DNA of 34,593 nt from Pirellulales bacterium. GTDB taxonomy: Bacteria > Planctomycetota > Planctomycetia > Pirellulales > Lacipirellulaceae. Positions 6,159 to 15,368 of the stretch are shown here, in pieces. Within the stretch, counting starts at the first letter, position 1. Every line of letters starts with the position of its first letter. The translations under genes were made by a program, and so were the position numbers. Under the pieces are notes generated by a model that ran no database searches, had not been told where the DNA came from, and saw only the letters and a list, made by a program, of their open reading frames with translations. The stretch spans positions 1-34,593 of the forward strand of contig JADLBW010000235.1 in assembly GCA_020847515.1 (NCBI GenBank), read 5' to 3'.

Positions 6159-7682
6159 TTACGCCTCTCCCAACCGCCGAAACTCCTCCCGCAACGCACC
6201 ATACAAGCCTTGAAATATCGGAAACAACCGGTCGTACGCCTTGCGGGCCTGGGCCTGGGGCTTGCTGCCGTCGGCGACTTGCACCGTGGCGGCGCACGCC
6301 TCCGAGATGTTCTTGTAGTGTCCGGCGCCCACCGCCGCCAGCAGCGCCACGCCGTAGGCTGGCCCCTCGTCGGCCGCCATGCCATGCACGGCCTTGCCGA
6401 ATACGTCGGCCTGCATCTGCCGCCAGAACCGGTTCTTCGACCCGCCCCCCCCGGCCCGCACCTGCTTTACCGGCACGCCAAGCCCTTCGATGATCGCCAG
6501 GCTGTCCCGCAGCGCGAACGTCACCCCTTCCATGATCGCCCGCACGACGTGGCCGCGGGTGTGGGCCAGCGTGATGCCCACCAGGGCCCCGCGGGCCCGC
6601 GGATCCAGATGCGGCGTCCGTTCGCCCGCCAAATAGGGCAAGAACTGCAGCCCCTCGGCCCCCGTCGGCGTGGCGGCGGCTTCGCTGCACAACTGCTCGA
6701 AGCTGATCGACGACTTCTTCCCGTTCTTTCCGACTGAGCTGCACATCGCATCTTGGAACCATTGCAGCGAGCCCCCGGCCGACAGCACTACGCCCATCAT
6801 GTGCCATTTTCCCCGCACCGCATGGCAGAACGTGTGCAGTCGCCCCTGCGGATCGAACTGCGGCTGATCGCTATGCACGAACACCACGCCGGAGGTGCCG
6901 ATCGACGTGGCCAGCAGACCCGGCTTCACGATGCCGTTGCCCACGGCCCCGGCGGCACAATCGCCGGCGCCGCCTACCACTTGGCACGCGGTTGTCAGCC
7001 CCAGCAGCTTGGCCGCCTCGGGGGTCAGCGTGCCGGTCGCCTCCTCTGATTCGTAACAGCGGGGCAACAGCTCGCCGTCAAGCTCCAATTTCTCCAGCAG
7101 CTTCGTCGACCAGCGGCGGTTCACCACGTCCAACAGCAGCGTGCCGCTGGCATCGCTCACTTCGCTGGCGAGCTCGCCAGGGAGCCGCCGGCGGATTTCA
7201 TCCTTCGGCAATAGCACCTTCGCCGTCCGTGCGAAGTTCCGCGGCTCGTGGTTTCGCAGCCACAAGATTTTCGGCGCCGTGAATCCCGTCAGCGCCGGGT
7301 TGGCGACCAACTGGATGAGCGCTGCCCGCCCCCCGGCCCGCGACTCGATCTCGTCGCACTCGGCCGCCGTGCGCTGGTCGTTCCATAGGATCGCCGGCCG
7401 AATCACCCGGCCCGACTTGTCGAGAAACACCGAGCCGTGCATCTGTCCCGAGAGGCCGATGGCCGCGACGTCGGCGGCCTTCAGCTTTGCCTGCTTGACC
7501 ACCTGGCGGACGGTCTTGACGGTCGCCCGCCACCAGTCCTCCGGGTCCTGTTCGCTCCACAACGGCCGCGGATGGGCACAAGGATAGCCCGCGCTGGCCG
7601 AGGCCAAGATCCGCCCGTCCGGTGCGATCGCCAGCGCCTTGGTCCCCGAGGTGCCCACGTCGATGCCAATCAAAGCCGCCAT
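6159..7682 (-). CDS. xylB: Xylulokinase
   Basis: This 507-residue FGGY-family kinase phosphorylates D-xylulose with ATP to xylulose 5-phosphate, feeding the pentose phosphate pathway. Visible features are the N-terminal phosphate-binding MAALIGIDVGTSGTKAL, GLSGQMHGSVFLD and ILWNDQRTAAEC (substrate side). EVSDASGTLLLDV, GGAGDCAAGAVGNG with the catalytic-type Asp, and the C-terminal RAGGGGSKNRFWRQMQADVF (adenine site) follow. LSGQMHG and SDASGT point to xylulokinase rather than glycerokinase. Length is normal. No xylose isomerase or transporter is adjacent, although a sugar-type solute-binding lipoprotein is divergently encoded. A multi-hairpin repeat fills the upstream space. Confidence 0.92.
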   Translation of the reverse strand: MAALIGIDVGTSGTKALAIAPDGRILASASAGYPCAHPRPLWSEQDPEDWWRATVKTVRQVVKQAKLKAADVAAIGLSGQMHGSVFLDKSGRVIRPAILWNDQRTAAECDEIESRAGGRAALIQLVANPALTGFTAPKILWLRNHEPRNFARTAKVLLPKDEIRRRLPGELASEVSDASGTLLLDVVNRRWSTKLLEKLELDGELLPRCYESEEATGTLTPEAAKLLGLTTACQVVGGAGDCAAGAVGNGIVKPGLLATSIGTSGVVFVHSDQPQFDPQGRLHTFCHAVRGKWHMMGVVLSAGGSLQWFQDAMCSSVGKNGKKSSISFEQLCSEAAATPTGAEGLQFLPYLAGERTPHLDPRARGALVGITLAHTRGHVVRAIMEGVTFALRDSLAIIEGLGVPVKQVRAGGGGSKNRFWRQMQADVFGKAVHGMAADEGPAYGVALLAAVGAGHYKNISEACAATVQVADGSKPQAQARKAYDRLFPIFQGLYGALREEFRRLGEA

Positions 7683-7811
7683 AGTTGAGCTCCGCCAGTT
7701 GCATGGGTCGCCGCCAGGTATGGCGTCAAAGTATAATCGCGGCGCGAGCGAACGCCAGAATCGCCGCCGGCGCCGTCAGTTGCGGCACATGTCCGCAGCC
7801 AAGGCGACCGG

Positions 7812-8022
7812 CAAGATGACCAGGGCCGATCAGTTCTTCAAACTGCAGACCTGCGTGCCATGTCCACGTCCGCGTGGACATGCTGAATTTCCATTCGCGT
7901 GCGTGTCCACGTCCGCGTGGACATGCTGATGTCCCATCAGCCAACGGCCACCTCGGTGGATATCCGTGCCCGTCGCGACCGACTTGATTTGAAGAAACTT
8001 ATCGGCCCCGGCATGATCGCTG
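7812..8022. mobile_element. Multi-hairpin repeat element, copy B (MITE/REP-like)
   Basis: Fills most of the space between the divergent xylB and lipoprotein genes. Inverted ends: CCAGGGCCGATCAGTTCTTC at 7820-7839, and the opposite-strand relative at 7988-8011 (CCGGGGCCGATAAGTTTCTT). The 10-bp-arm palindrome of copy A recurs at 7859-7882 and, slightly shorter, at 7904-7923, each followed by GACATGCTGA. Two more hairpins follow: GCTGATG-TCC-CATCAGC (7925-7941) and CCACC-TC-GGTGG (7948-7959). It would fold into at least four successive stem-loops. No protein is encoded. The match of both ends and the core to copy A defines a dispersed family; the limits are approximate. Confidence 0.62.
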
Positions 8023-8088
8023 AGTCAACCTGACTGCCGATTTTCAATCGGCCCCATTTAACGTACTCGATCCATTGCCCCCTTCGAC

Positions 8089-9570
8089 ATGCGCAGCCGC
8101 CACACGCCCAGTCGTCGACGAGCGCCGGCGCCGTGGTGCCCAGCACGGTTGAGCTTGCTGCTGCTGACGGCACTGTCCGTCGCCTGCCCAGGGTGTAGCC
8201 GTCGAGCGCCGACCCATGATCCGGCTGATTCTGCGGCCCCCAAGGCCCCGCCGCCAGCTATTAAACTGGTGGTGCAAGTCGCCGGCGACGACGAGCTGGC
8301 CGCCGGGCTGCGGCTGCTGCGCGGCGAATGGAAGGCCCGCAGCGGCGGAGAGCTGGACGTCCGCGCCGGTTCGCTCGACGACCTCGCCGCCGGCCTCGCC
8401 GGCGCCGATCTGGTGATCTTCCCCTCGCGCTGGCTAGGGCACCTTGTCGAGCGCGGCGACTTGCGCCCCATGCGGCGATCGGTGCTCGATAGCGCTGAGC
8501 TGGGATTCAACGACCTCTTCCCCGCCCTTCGCAGCGGCGAGTTGCGATACGCCGGGCAGATCTACGCGCTGTCGCTGGGCTCGCCGCCGCTGATGGCCTG
8601 TTACGACGGCGCGGCCGAACAATCGCCTGGCAACGAGCCGCCGCAGCCGGCCGCGCGGACCTGGGACGAATTTGACTCGATAAAAACTGGCGCCGAAGCG
8701 CCGCGGCCGGCTGCCCTGCCGCTTGCCGACCGAGCGGCGGCGATCAGCTTGCTGGGTCGCGCACTAGGCTATATCGAGCCCCATCGGCGCAGCGAGGCGC
8801 TGTTCGATCCCGCCAGCATGGCGCCAGGCATCACCCAGCCCCCGTTCGTCCGCGCGCTGACGGAAATGGTTGCCGCGACGGAGCCCCCGCCGGAAATCCC
8901 CTTAGATTTCGCCGCCGCCCTTGGACGGGTGCACACCGGCCAATCGGCCGCCGCGCTCGGTTGGCCAACCATCGTAAAAACGAGCGCCGCTATTGCCGCC
9001 GCGACCCGTCCCCTCCACTGGGCTCCGCTGCCAGTCGGCCGCCAGATCTATCAACAACTGCAGGCGACGTGGGAGAACCAATCGACGCCCGCCCGCGTAA
9101 CCCTTTTGGGCGCGGAAGGTCGACTAGTCGGAGTGACCACCGCCACCCGCAACGCCGTCGCTGCGTTCGAGCTGGCTCAATGGTTGACCGCGGGCGATCC
9201 TGCCGTGCAGCTCAGCTCACGCAGCGGAGGCACGCTGTGGTTTCGCGCGTCGCAAGTTCCCTTGGCCGGCAAGTGGCTCGGCCCCCCAGGCCCCGCTGCG
9301 CCGGCGGACCAGGCAGCCACAATCGCCGCCGTCGACCAAGCGCTCGCCACCGATAGTCCTGTGTTGATTCCGCGTTTACCCAGCATCGACGAGTACTTGA
9401 ACGCGCTCGCCCAGGCGGTGCGCTCCGCCGAGCCGGGCGAGGCGTCGGCCCGCACCGCGCTGGAAGCCGCCTCCGCCGCCTGGGAATCGATTACTGACCG
9501 CCTCGGCCGCGATAAGCAGCTTCGCGCCTACCACCGTCATCTGAACATCGATGAGGGCGGCCCCGACTGA
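8089..9570 (+). CDS. Extracellular solute-binding lipoprotein (ABC sugar-type, divergent)
   Basis: A 493-residue protein with a basic start, a hydrophobic stretch (LSLLLLTALSVAC) and cysteines at the expected lipobox position. The lipobox (SVAC/PGC) is weak. From about residue 58 the pattern IKLVVQVAGDDE, LRGEWKARSG, DLVIFPSRWLGHLVERGDL and YALSLGSPPLMACYD is that of type 1 periplasmic binding proteins: a distance-spanning first strand, then 'establish position, then choose a path' loops around the ligand. No permease or ATPase is beside it, so it is an orphan. The nearest partner is the divergent xylulokinase, which makes a pentose or polyol ligand a guess only. Similar orphan lipoproteins are common in planctomycetes. 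Confidence 0.68.
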   Translation: MRSRHTPSRRRAPAPWCPARLSLLLLTALSVACPGCSRRAPTHDPADSAAPKAPPPAIKLVVQVAGDDELAAGLRLLRGEWKARSGGELDVRAGSLDDLAAGLAGADLVIFPSRWLGHLVERGDLRPMRRSVLDSAELGFNDLFPALRSGELRYAGQIYALSLGSPPLMACYDGAAEQSPGNEPPQPAARTWDEFDSIKTGAEAPRPAALPLADRAAAISLLGRALGYIEPHRRSEALFDPASMAPGITQPPFVRALTEMVAATEPPPEIPLDFAAALGRVHTGQSAAALGWPTIVKTSAAIAAATRPLHWAPLPVGRQIYQQLQATWENQSTPARVTLLGAEGRLVGVTTATRNAVAAFELAQWLTAGDPAVQLSSRSGGTLWFRASQVPLAGKWLGPPGPAAPADQAATIAAVDQALATDSPVLIPRLPSIDEYLNALAQAVRSAEPGEASARTALEAASAAWESITDRLGRDKQLRAYHRHLNIDEGGPD

Positions 9571-9884
9571 TCACCAACCGGCCGCGTCGAGCGCCCGCTT
9601 GGAAACCTCCCTGTCCCCCTCACCCCGTGGAGACTGCTCAAGCAGGTAAAAGCGAAGCCGGCATTCCGCAAATATCCAAAGATGCCATCCTGCACCGCGA
9701 GATGCATCCCCGCTCGCTAAAGCGAGCCGCGTACGCCTGCCGCGACAAACCGCCCCGCCGCTCGCCCAGCTCTCACCGCGCCGCCCGCCGCCCCGCCGCA
9801 CGCCGACGCGCCGCTTGTGCGACTTACCGCAAACCAGTAGTTTGATGGGTTCTACTTAGACCACCAGCGGCTGATTATTTTTCC
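9571..9884. other. Gap upstream of the lipid cluster
   Basis: About 310 bases with no gene. One perfect hairpin is present, GCTCGCT-AA-AGCGAGC (9712-9727). The last ~45 bases before the ketoacyl synthase are AT-richer and probably hold the cluster's promoter, but I cannot assign -35/-10 boxes with confidence. Confidence 0.45.
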
Positions 9885-11129
9885 ATGATTCGAAGCGCCG
9901 AAGACGACCAGCGGATTGTCATCACCGGCATCGGGCTGACCGCGCCCAACGGCGATACCCTGGCCGATTACCGCGCCGCACTGCTCGCCGGGCGCAGCGG
10001 CGTCGAGCCCTACACGATCCGGTATGTCGGCGACACCCTTGCCGGGGTCTGCCATTACGACGAACTGAAATACCAGAACCGCCGCGACGTCCGCCGCGGC
10101 ACCCGCGCCGGCAGCATCGGCATCTACTGCGCCCGCGAGGCGGTCGCCGATTCGGGCGTCGACTGGGATCGGATCAACCCTGAAACGGTCGGCGTCTACG
10201 TCGGCGTCACCGAGCACGGCAACGTCGAGACCGAAAACGAGATCTACGAGATCACCCAGTTCAATTACGACACCAAGGTCTGGTCCCACCACCACAACCC
10301 CCGCACGGTGGCCAACAATCCCGCCGGCGAGATCACGCTCAACATGGGGATCACCGGTCCCCATTATACGATCGGCGCGGCCTGCGCCGCCGGTAACGCC
10401 GGGCTGATCCAAGGCGCGCAAATGCTCCTGCTGCACGAGTGCGATTTCGCCATCGCCGGCGGCGTCTCGGAGAGCATCCGCACCTTCGGCATCTTCGCCG
10501 GCTTTGCCAGCCAGGGCGCCCTGGCCGCCCACGCCGACCCCGCCAAGGCCTCTCGCCCCTTCGACCGCGGCCGCAACGGCATCGTCGTCTCCGAGGGCGG
10601 TTGTCTGTACGCCCTCGAGCGCTACAGCGACGCCGCCCGACGCGGAGCGAAGATTTACGGCGAGCTGGTCGGCTACTCGATGACCAGCGACGCCACCGAC
10701 TTCGTCTTGCCGAACCCTGTGCAGCAATCCCGCTGCATGGAGCAGGCCCTGCGCCGCGCCGGCCTCAACGCCGAGGACGTCGACGTCCTCAGCACCCACG
10801 CCACCGCCACCCCCAGCGGCGACGTGCAGGAGTGCCAGGCGATCCGCCGCGTCTTCGGCGGCTCGAACCGCACCCGAATCAACAACACCAAGAGCTTCAT
10901 CGGCCACGCCATGGGCGCCGCCGGATCGCTGGAGCTCGCCGGCAACCTGCCGGCGTTCGACGACGGCGTCTGCCACGCCACGATCAACGTCGACGACCTC
11001 GACCCCGAATGCGCATTGCCGGGCTTAGTATTGAATGAACCCCAAGAGACCGCGGGAGTGAACTATATCCTCAACAACTCTTTCGGCATGCTCGGCATCA
11101 ACTCGGCCGTAATCATCAAGCGAGTGTAA
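9885..11129 (+). CDS. Beta-ketoacyl-ACP synthase (KAS II / FabF-like)
   Basis: A 414-residue thiolase-fold condensing enzyme that would join an acyl group to malonyl-ACP. The catalytic set is complete: Cys167 in GAACAAGNAG, His305 in STHATATPSGD, Lys336 in NTKSFIGH and His341. The usual SFGFGG glycine loop near the C-terminus reads NSFGMLGIN, and the Asn-His-Gly around the first His reads Ser-Thr-His-Ala. Both changes suggest a specialised synthase rather than the housekeeping FabF. It is the first gene of a cluster with an ACP, two FAD oxidoreductases, a FabZ and a FabI on the same strand. ATG 9885 gives the family's normal N-terminus (IVITGIGLTAPNGD). Confidence 0.93.
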   Translation: MIRSAEDDQRIVITGIGLTAPNGDTLADYRAALLAGRSGVEPYTIRYVGDTLAGVCHYDELKYQNRRDVRRGTRAGSIGIYCAREAVADSGVDWDRINPETVGVYVGVTEHGNVETENEIYEITQFNYDTKVWSHHHNPRTVANNPAGEITLNMGITGPHYTIGAACAAGNAGLIQGAQMLLLHECDFAIAGGVSESIRTFGIFAGFASQGALAAHADPAKASRPFDRGRNGIVVSEGGCLYALERYSDAARRGAKIYGELVGYSMTSDATDFVLPNPVQQSRCMEQALRRAGLNAEDVDVLSTHATATPSGDVQECQAIRRVFGGSNRTRINNTKSFIGHAMGAAGSLELAGNLPAFDDGVCHATINVDDLDPECALPGLVLNEPQETAGVNYILNNSFGMLGINSAVIIKRV

Positions 11130-11163
11130 CTCAGATCGACAACCACACGACGGATGCGGCGGA

Positions 11164-11310
11164 AGACGAAGAGAAGCAACCGCTGATAAACGCTAACAGG
11201 CGCTGATATCCCCCGCGCACATAGGTGCGTTGACGCTGCAGGCGATGTTTCCTAAACAATCGCTGATCCGCGCAAATCAGCGTTCATCAGCGGTTCCTCG
11301 TAGTTCTATT
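11164..11310. repeat. Inverted repeat at the KAS-ACP junction
   Basis: The left arm contains AACCGCTGATAAACGCT (11178-11194) and the right arm AGCGTTCATCAGCGGTT (11279-11295), complementary at 16 of 17 positions. Weaker pairing extends outward (GACGAA-AGAA on both sides) and inward. Within each arm CGCTGAT/CGCT words recur in tandem. It fills the 214-base junction, so the transcript would carry a long stem-loop before the ACP start. Confidence 0.7.
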
Positions 11311-11343
11311 CGTCGTTCGTCACGAATCCGCATAGGGACAGAC

Positions 11344-11604
11344 ATGACCAGAGATCAAATTCGCGAAGAAGTCCTCGACATCCTCAGCGACATCGCTCCT
11401 GACGAAGACCTGTCGAGTCTCAAGGATGATCAGAGCTTCCGCGAGCAGCTCGAACTCGACAGCATGGACTTCCTCGACATCGTCATGGAGCTCCGCAAGC
11501 GCCACCGCATTCAGATTCCGGAGGACGACTACATGAACCTCCGCAGCATGGACTCGACCGTCAGCTACCTCGAGCCCCTGATGAAGGACATTCAGAAGGT
11601 CTAG
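11344..11604 (+). CDS. Acyl carrier protein
   Basis: 86 residues from ATG 11344 (MTRDQIREEVLDILSDIAPD). The phosphopantetheine attachment site is Ser40 in LELDSMDFLDIV, with the usual Asp before it and Met rather than Leu after. The protein is acidic and helical throughout, normal ACP length. The frame is open upstream to 11230, but that stretch lies in the junction repeat and is not ACP-like. In this cluster it would hold the acyl chain for the neighbouring KAS, dehydratase and reductase. Its stop codon is immediately followed by another inverted repeat. Confidence 0.92.
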   Translation: MTRDQIREEVLDILSDIAPDEDLSSLKDDQSFREQLELDSMDFLDIVMELRKRHRIQIPEDDYMNLRSMDSTVSYLEPLMKDIQKV

Positions 11605-11605
11605 A

Positions 11606-11681
11606 GCTGGATGCTGAATGCCGGTCGCTTGATGCGTGATGGCACTATGGAAAATTTACCATCCAGCGACCAGCATCCAGC
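11606..11681. repeat. Inverted repeat at the ACP-oxidoreductase junction
   Basis: Left arm GCTGGATGCTG (11606-11616) plus GGTCGCTTGATG (11623-11634). The right arm, 11659-11681, contains CCATCCAGCGACC and AGCATCCAGC. The arms pair well apart from a 6-base insertion on the left. The left arm starts 2 bases after the ACP stop. The start codon of the next gene is in the loop, and the right arm is translated. Confidence 0.65.
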
Positions 11682-13074
11682 GTCAGGTTCCTACGACGTC
11701 CTCATCATCGGCGCCGGCATGAGCGGCTTGGCCGCCGGCATCCGCCTGGCCTATTACGATCAGCGGGTCTGCATCCTCGAACGCCACTGGACCATTGGCG
11801 GGCTCAACTCCTTCTACCGTCTCCGCGGCCGCGATTACGACGTCGGGCTGCACGCCATCACCAATATCACGCCCAAAGGCGCTAAGCGCGGGCCGCTCGC
11901 CCGCCTCCTCCGCCAACTTCGCCTTACCTGGGACGAGCTGGCCATCTCGCCGCAGATCGGCTCGGAGATCGCCTTTCCCGGCGTGCGGCTCAGGTTCAGC
12001 AATGAGCTTGATCTGCTCCGCTCCGAGATCCACCGCGCCTTCCCCGACCAGCGCGACAACTTTGAACGCCTCGTCGAAGCCGTCATCCAGTACGACGACC
12101 TCGATGAAACCCACGCCGCCCAGTCCGCCCGCTTGCGGCTAAGCGAGCTGATCACTGAACCGCTGCTTGTTGAAATGCTCCTCTGCCCGCTGATGTTCTA
12201 CGGCTCAGCCCGCGAGCAGGACATGGACTGGGGCCAGGTCTCGATCATGTTCCGCAGCATCTTCATGGAAGGCCTCGGCCGCCCGCACGCCGGCGTGCGG
12301 CTCATCCTCAAGCAACTTGTGCGCAAGTTCCGCTCCCTGGGCGGAGAGCTGCGGCTCCGCTCGGGAGTCGAGCGGCTTCATGTCGACCAGGGCCGCGTTG
12401 TCGGCGTTACGCTGGAAAGCGGCGAGACTCTCGAGGCCAGGCGGGTTCTCTCGTCAGCCGGCTGGCTGGAGACGATGCGCCTTTGCGACGACGGCCAAGC
12501 CGTGCCGGCGCAGCGCCCGCCGGGACGCCTCAGCTTTTGCGAGACGATCGCCACGCTCGACGTGGAGCCCAAGCGCCTCGGCTACGACCGCACGATCACC
12601 TTCTTCAACGATTGGGAGCGGTTTGATTGGCGGGAGTCCCAGGCCCCCTGCGACGCCCGCAGCGGCGTCGTCTGCAGCCCGAATAACTTCGACTACGACT
12701 CGCCCCTCGACAAAGACGGCGCCGGCGTCGTTCGGATTACGGCCCTGGCCAACCACGACTACTGGCGCTCCCTCGACGACGATGCGTACCGCCTCGAAAA
12801 GCTCCGCTGGTACGATCGGATCGCTACTTCGGCCGTGCGATTCATCCCCGACTACCGCGGCCGCGTCGTCGACGCCGACATGTTCACCCCCAAGACGATC
12901 GTCCGCTTCACCGGCCATGAAAACGGCGCCATTTACGGCGCCCCCGACAAGCAGCTCGACGGCCGAACCCACCTCGACAACCTCTTTATCTGCGGGACCG
13001 ACCAGGGCTTCGTCGGCATCATCGGCGCCATCACCAGCGGCATCAGCATGGCCAACATGCACTGCCTCAAATAG
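11647..13074 (+). CDS. CrtI/phytoene-desaturase-like FAD-dependent oxidoreductase (first)
   Basis: About 475 residues. A Rossmann dinucleotide site at 22-27 (VLIIGAGMSGLAAG), then ILERHWTIGGLNS and YDVGLHAI, the pattern of the amine oxidase/phytoene desaturase superfamily. The C-terminal FAD-sealing motif is LFICGTDQGFVGIIGAITSG. The family oxidises, reduces or isomerises C-C bonds in long hydrophobic chains, using FAD. ACP- and FabZ-linked members suggest acyl-chain rather than carotenoid substrates here; this is inference. Start: ATG 11647 is the last ATG before the Rossmann strand; ATG 11611 is also in frame. Residues 5-13 (PSSDQHPAS) are encoded by the right arm of the junction repeat, so this N-terminus was probably acquired from the repeat. 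Confidence 0.87.
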   Translation: MENLPSSDQHPASGSYDVLIIGAGMSGLAAGIRLAYYDQRVCILERHWTIGGLNSFYRLRGRDYDVGLHAITNITPKGAKRGPLARLLRQLRLTWDELAISPQIGSEIAFPGVRLRFSNELDLLRSEIHRAFPDQRDNFERLVEAVIQYDDLDETHAAQSARLRLSELITEPLLVEMLLCPLMFYGSAREQDMDWGQVSIMFRSIFMEGLGRPHAGVRLILKQLVRKFRSLGGELRLRSGVERLHVDQGRVVGVTLESGETLEARRVLSSAGWLETMRLCDDGQAVPAQRPPGRLSFCETIATLDVEPKRLGYDRTITFFNDWERFDWRESQAPCDARSGVVCSPNNFDYDSPLDKDGAGVVRITALANHDYWRSLDDDAYRLEKLRWYDRIATSAVRFIPDYRGRVVDADMFTPKTIVRFTGHENGAIYGAPDKQLDGRTHLDNLFICGTDQGFVGIIGAITSGISMANMHCLK

Positions 13075-13083
13075 CCGCAGGAT

Positions 13084-13107
13084 AGCCGCGGCTCAACGAG
13101 CCGCCGG
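13084..13107. repeat. 24-bp hairpin repeat, copy 1 (3' end of first oxidoreductase)
   Basis: GCGGCTC-AAC-GAGCCGC stem-loop, 10 bases after the stop codon, with flanks AGCC and CGG. An identical 24-bp copy lies after the FabI gene at 16717-16740, and both are preceded by TAGCCGCA at the stop codon. The 3'-end position of both copies suggests a terminator or transcript-end element; no T-run. Confidence 0.65.
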
Positions 13108-13133
13108 CGCCGCCTTCAATGCCAACCCTCCCT

Positions 13134-13163
13134 TTGGACCCTAACCAGCGCGCCTGCTATAGT
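13134..13163 (+). promoter_or_regulatory. Sigma-70-type promoter of the toxin-antitoxin pair
   Basis: TTGGAC (13134-13139), an 18-base spacer and TATAGT (13158-13163), 20 bases before the antitoxin ATG, with GGAGGA between. It would give the toxin-antitoxin pair its own transcription inside the lipid cluster. Confidence 0.5.
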
Positions 13164-13183
13164 TGCATCGGAGGAAGTCCGCC

Positions 13184-13450
13184 ATGGCCACCGATTTCAG
13201 AGCTGAACTGAGCGAAGCCGAACTGCTGCACCTCTACCTGGAGCGTCGCTTCGAGAAGGGCCAACGCGGCGGCACGCTTGACGACGTGATGGCCGGCTTC
13301 GCCGAGTACCGCCGGCAGTTGAAAAGAATACGCGAATTGGTCCGCGAGGCCGAGGAATCTTTTGCGCGGTTTGGCTCACAACCGCTGGACCTCGATGCGA
13401 TGTGGGCAGAACTCGATCTCCAATTCGACGCCGAAGGGATTCCAGAATAA
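13184..13450 (+). CDS. Probable antitoxin of a ParE-type toxin-antitoxin pair
   Basis: 88 residues from ATG 13184, preceded by a near-perfect GGAGGA ribosome-binding site 8-13 bases upstream. The product (MATDFRAELSEAELLHLYLE and on) is acidic and helical, with a likely coiled segment around RRQLKRIRELVREAEESFAR and an acidic C-terminus. I recognise no named antitoxin domain. The call rests on size, charge and position: its stop overlaps the ATG of a RelE/ParE-like gene by one base (TAATG), the usual translational coupling of such pairs. The toxin is broken while this gene is intact. Confidence 0.6.
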   Translation: MATDFRAELSEAELLHLYLERRFEKGQRGGTLDDVMAGFAEYRRQLKRIRELVREAEESFARFGSQPLDLDAMWAELDLQFDAEGIPE

Positions 13451-13803
13451 TGTCCCGGGCGATGTGGACCGCCGAGGCTCGTCGCGATTTAGAGACCCTC
13501 GCAGAATTTATCGTACATCGCGATGGTCGACGGCGAACGGCTCGCCAGATCACCCGCGAAATCCGCGACAAGTGCGACCATTAGGCCCGCTTCCCGCTAA
13601 CGGCAACCGCACGGCCGGAATTCGGCGAAGACATTCGCATCTTCGCACACAAGCGTTGGGTAGTGCTCTTCCGACCGACCCATAACGGCATCAAGATCCT
13701 GCGAGTCTTCGACGGCAGCCAGGATTACGAAAGTCTCTACTGCGCAGCGCAGGATTCCGGCCAGGTTGCGGCTACTAAATCGAATCGACAAGCGATACGT
13801 TAG
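13450..13803 (+). pseudogene. RelE/ParE-family toxin with in-frame TAG
   Basis: The frame begins MSRAMWTAEARRDLETLAEF IVHRD, typical of the ParE first helices. Codon 45 is TAG (13582-13584). The same frame continues ARFPLTATARPEFGEDIRIF, then [20 protein letters not shown] and [12 protein letters not shown], the beta-sheet core and the conserved late region of the fold. Read through, the product would be 117 residues, a normal size. Only one base need differ (TTG, CAG or AAG to TAG). The 44-residue remnant lacks the active sheet. Loss of the toxin with retention of the antitoxin is a common fate. The second oxidoreductase starts 5 bases after its end. Confidence 0.82.
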
Positions 13804-13807
13804 TAGC

Positions 13808-15253
<1,446 letters not shown>

Positions 15254-15259
15254 AGAAAC

Positions 15260-15358
15260 CTCTCGCAGAGACGCAGAGACGCAGAAATTTGAAGAACAAC
15301 GGAACGTTGTAACGCGCTCGTTCTATCCTTACTCTGCGTCTCCGCGCCTCTGCGAGAG
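15260..15358. repeat. Inverted repeat at the oxidoreductase-FabZ junction
   Basis: 26-base arms 15260-15285 and 15333-15358, complementary except for two positions, separated by 47 bases. Each arm has a short-period inner repeat (CGCAGAGACGCAGAGACGCA on the left). It fills the 115-base junction completely. Confidence 0.82.
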
Positions 15359-15368
15359 ATCATTGAAC

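Noticed and set aside
5047-6807. Very long minus-strand open frame (586 codons)
   Set aside because: Antisense to two well-supported genes; an artefact of high-GC codon use, with Gly/Arg/Val-rich low-complexity translation.
7859-7925. CRISPR-like array from repeated palindromes
   Set aside because: Only two units with a short, repeat-derived spacer; the same units occur in another intergenic element with inverted ends.
9852-10976. Long minus-strand open frame opposite the ketoacyl synthase
   Set aside because: Shadow of a gene with all catalytic motifs on the plus strand.
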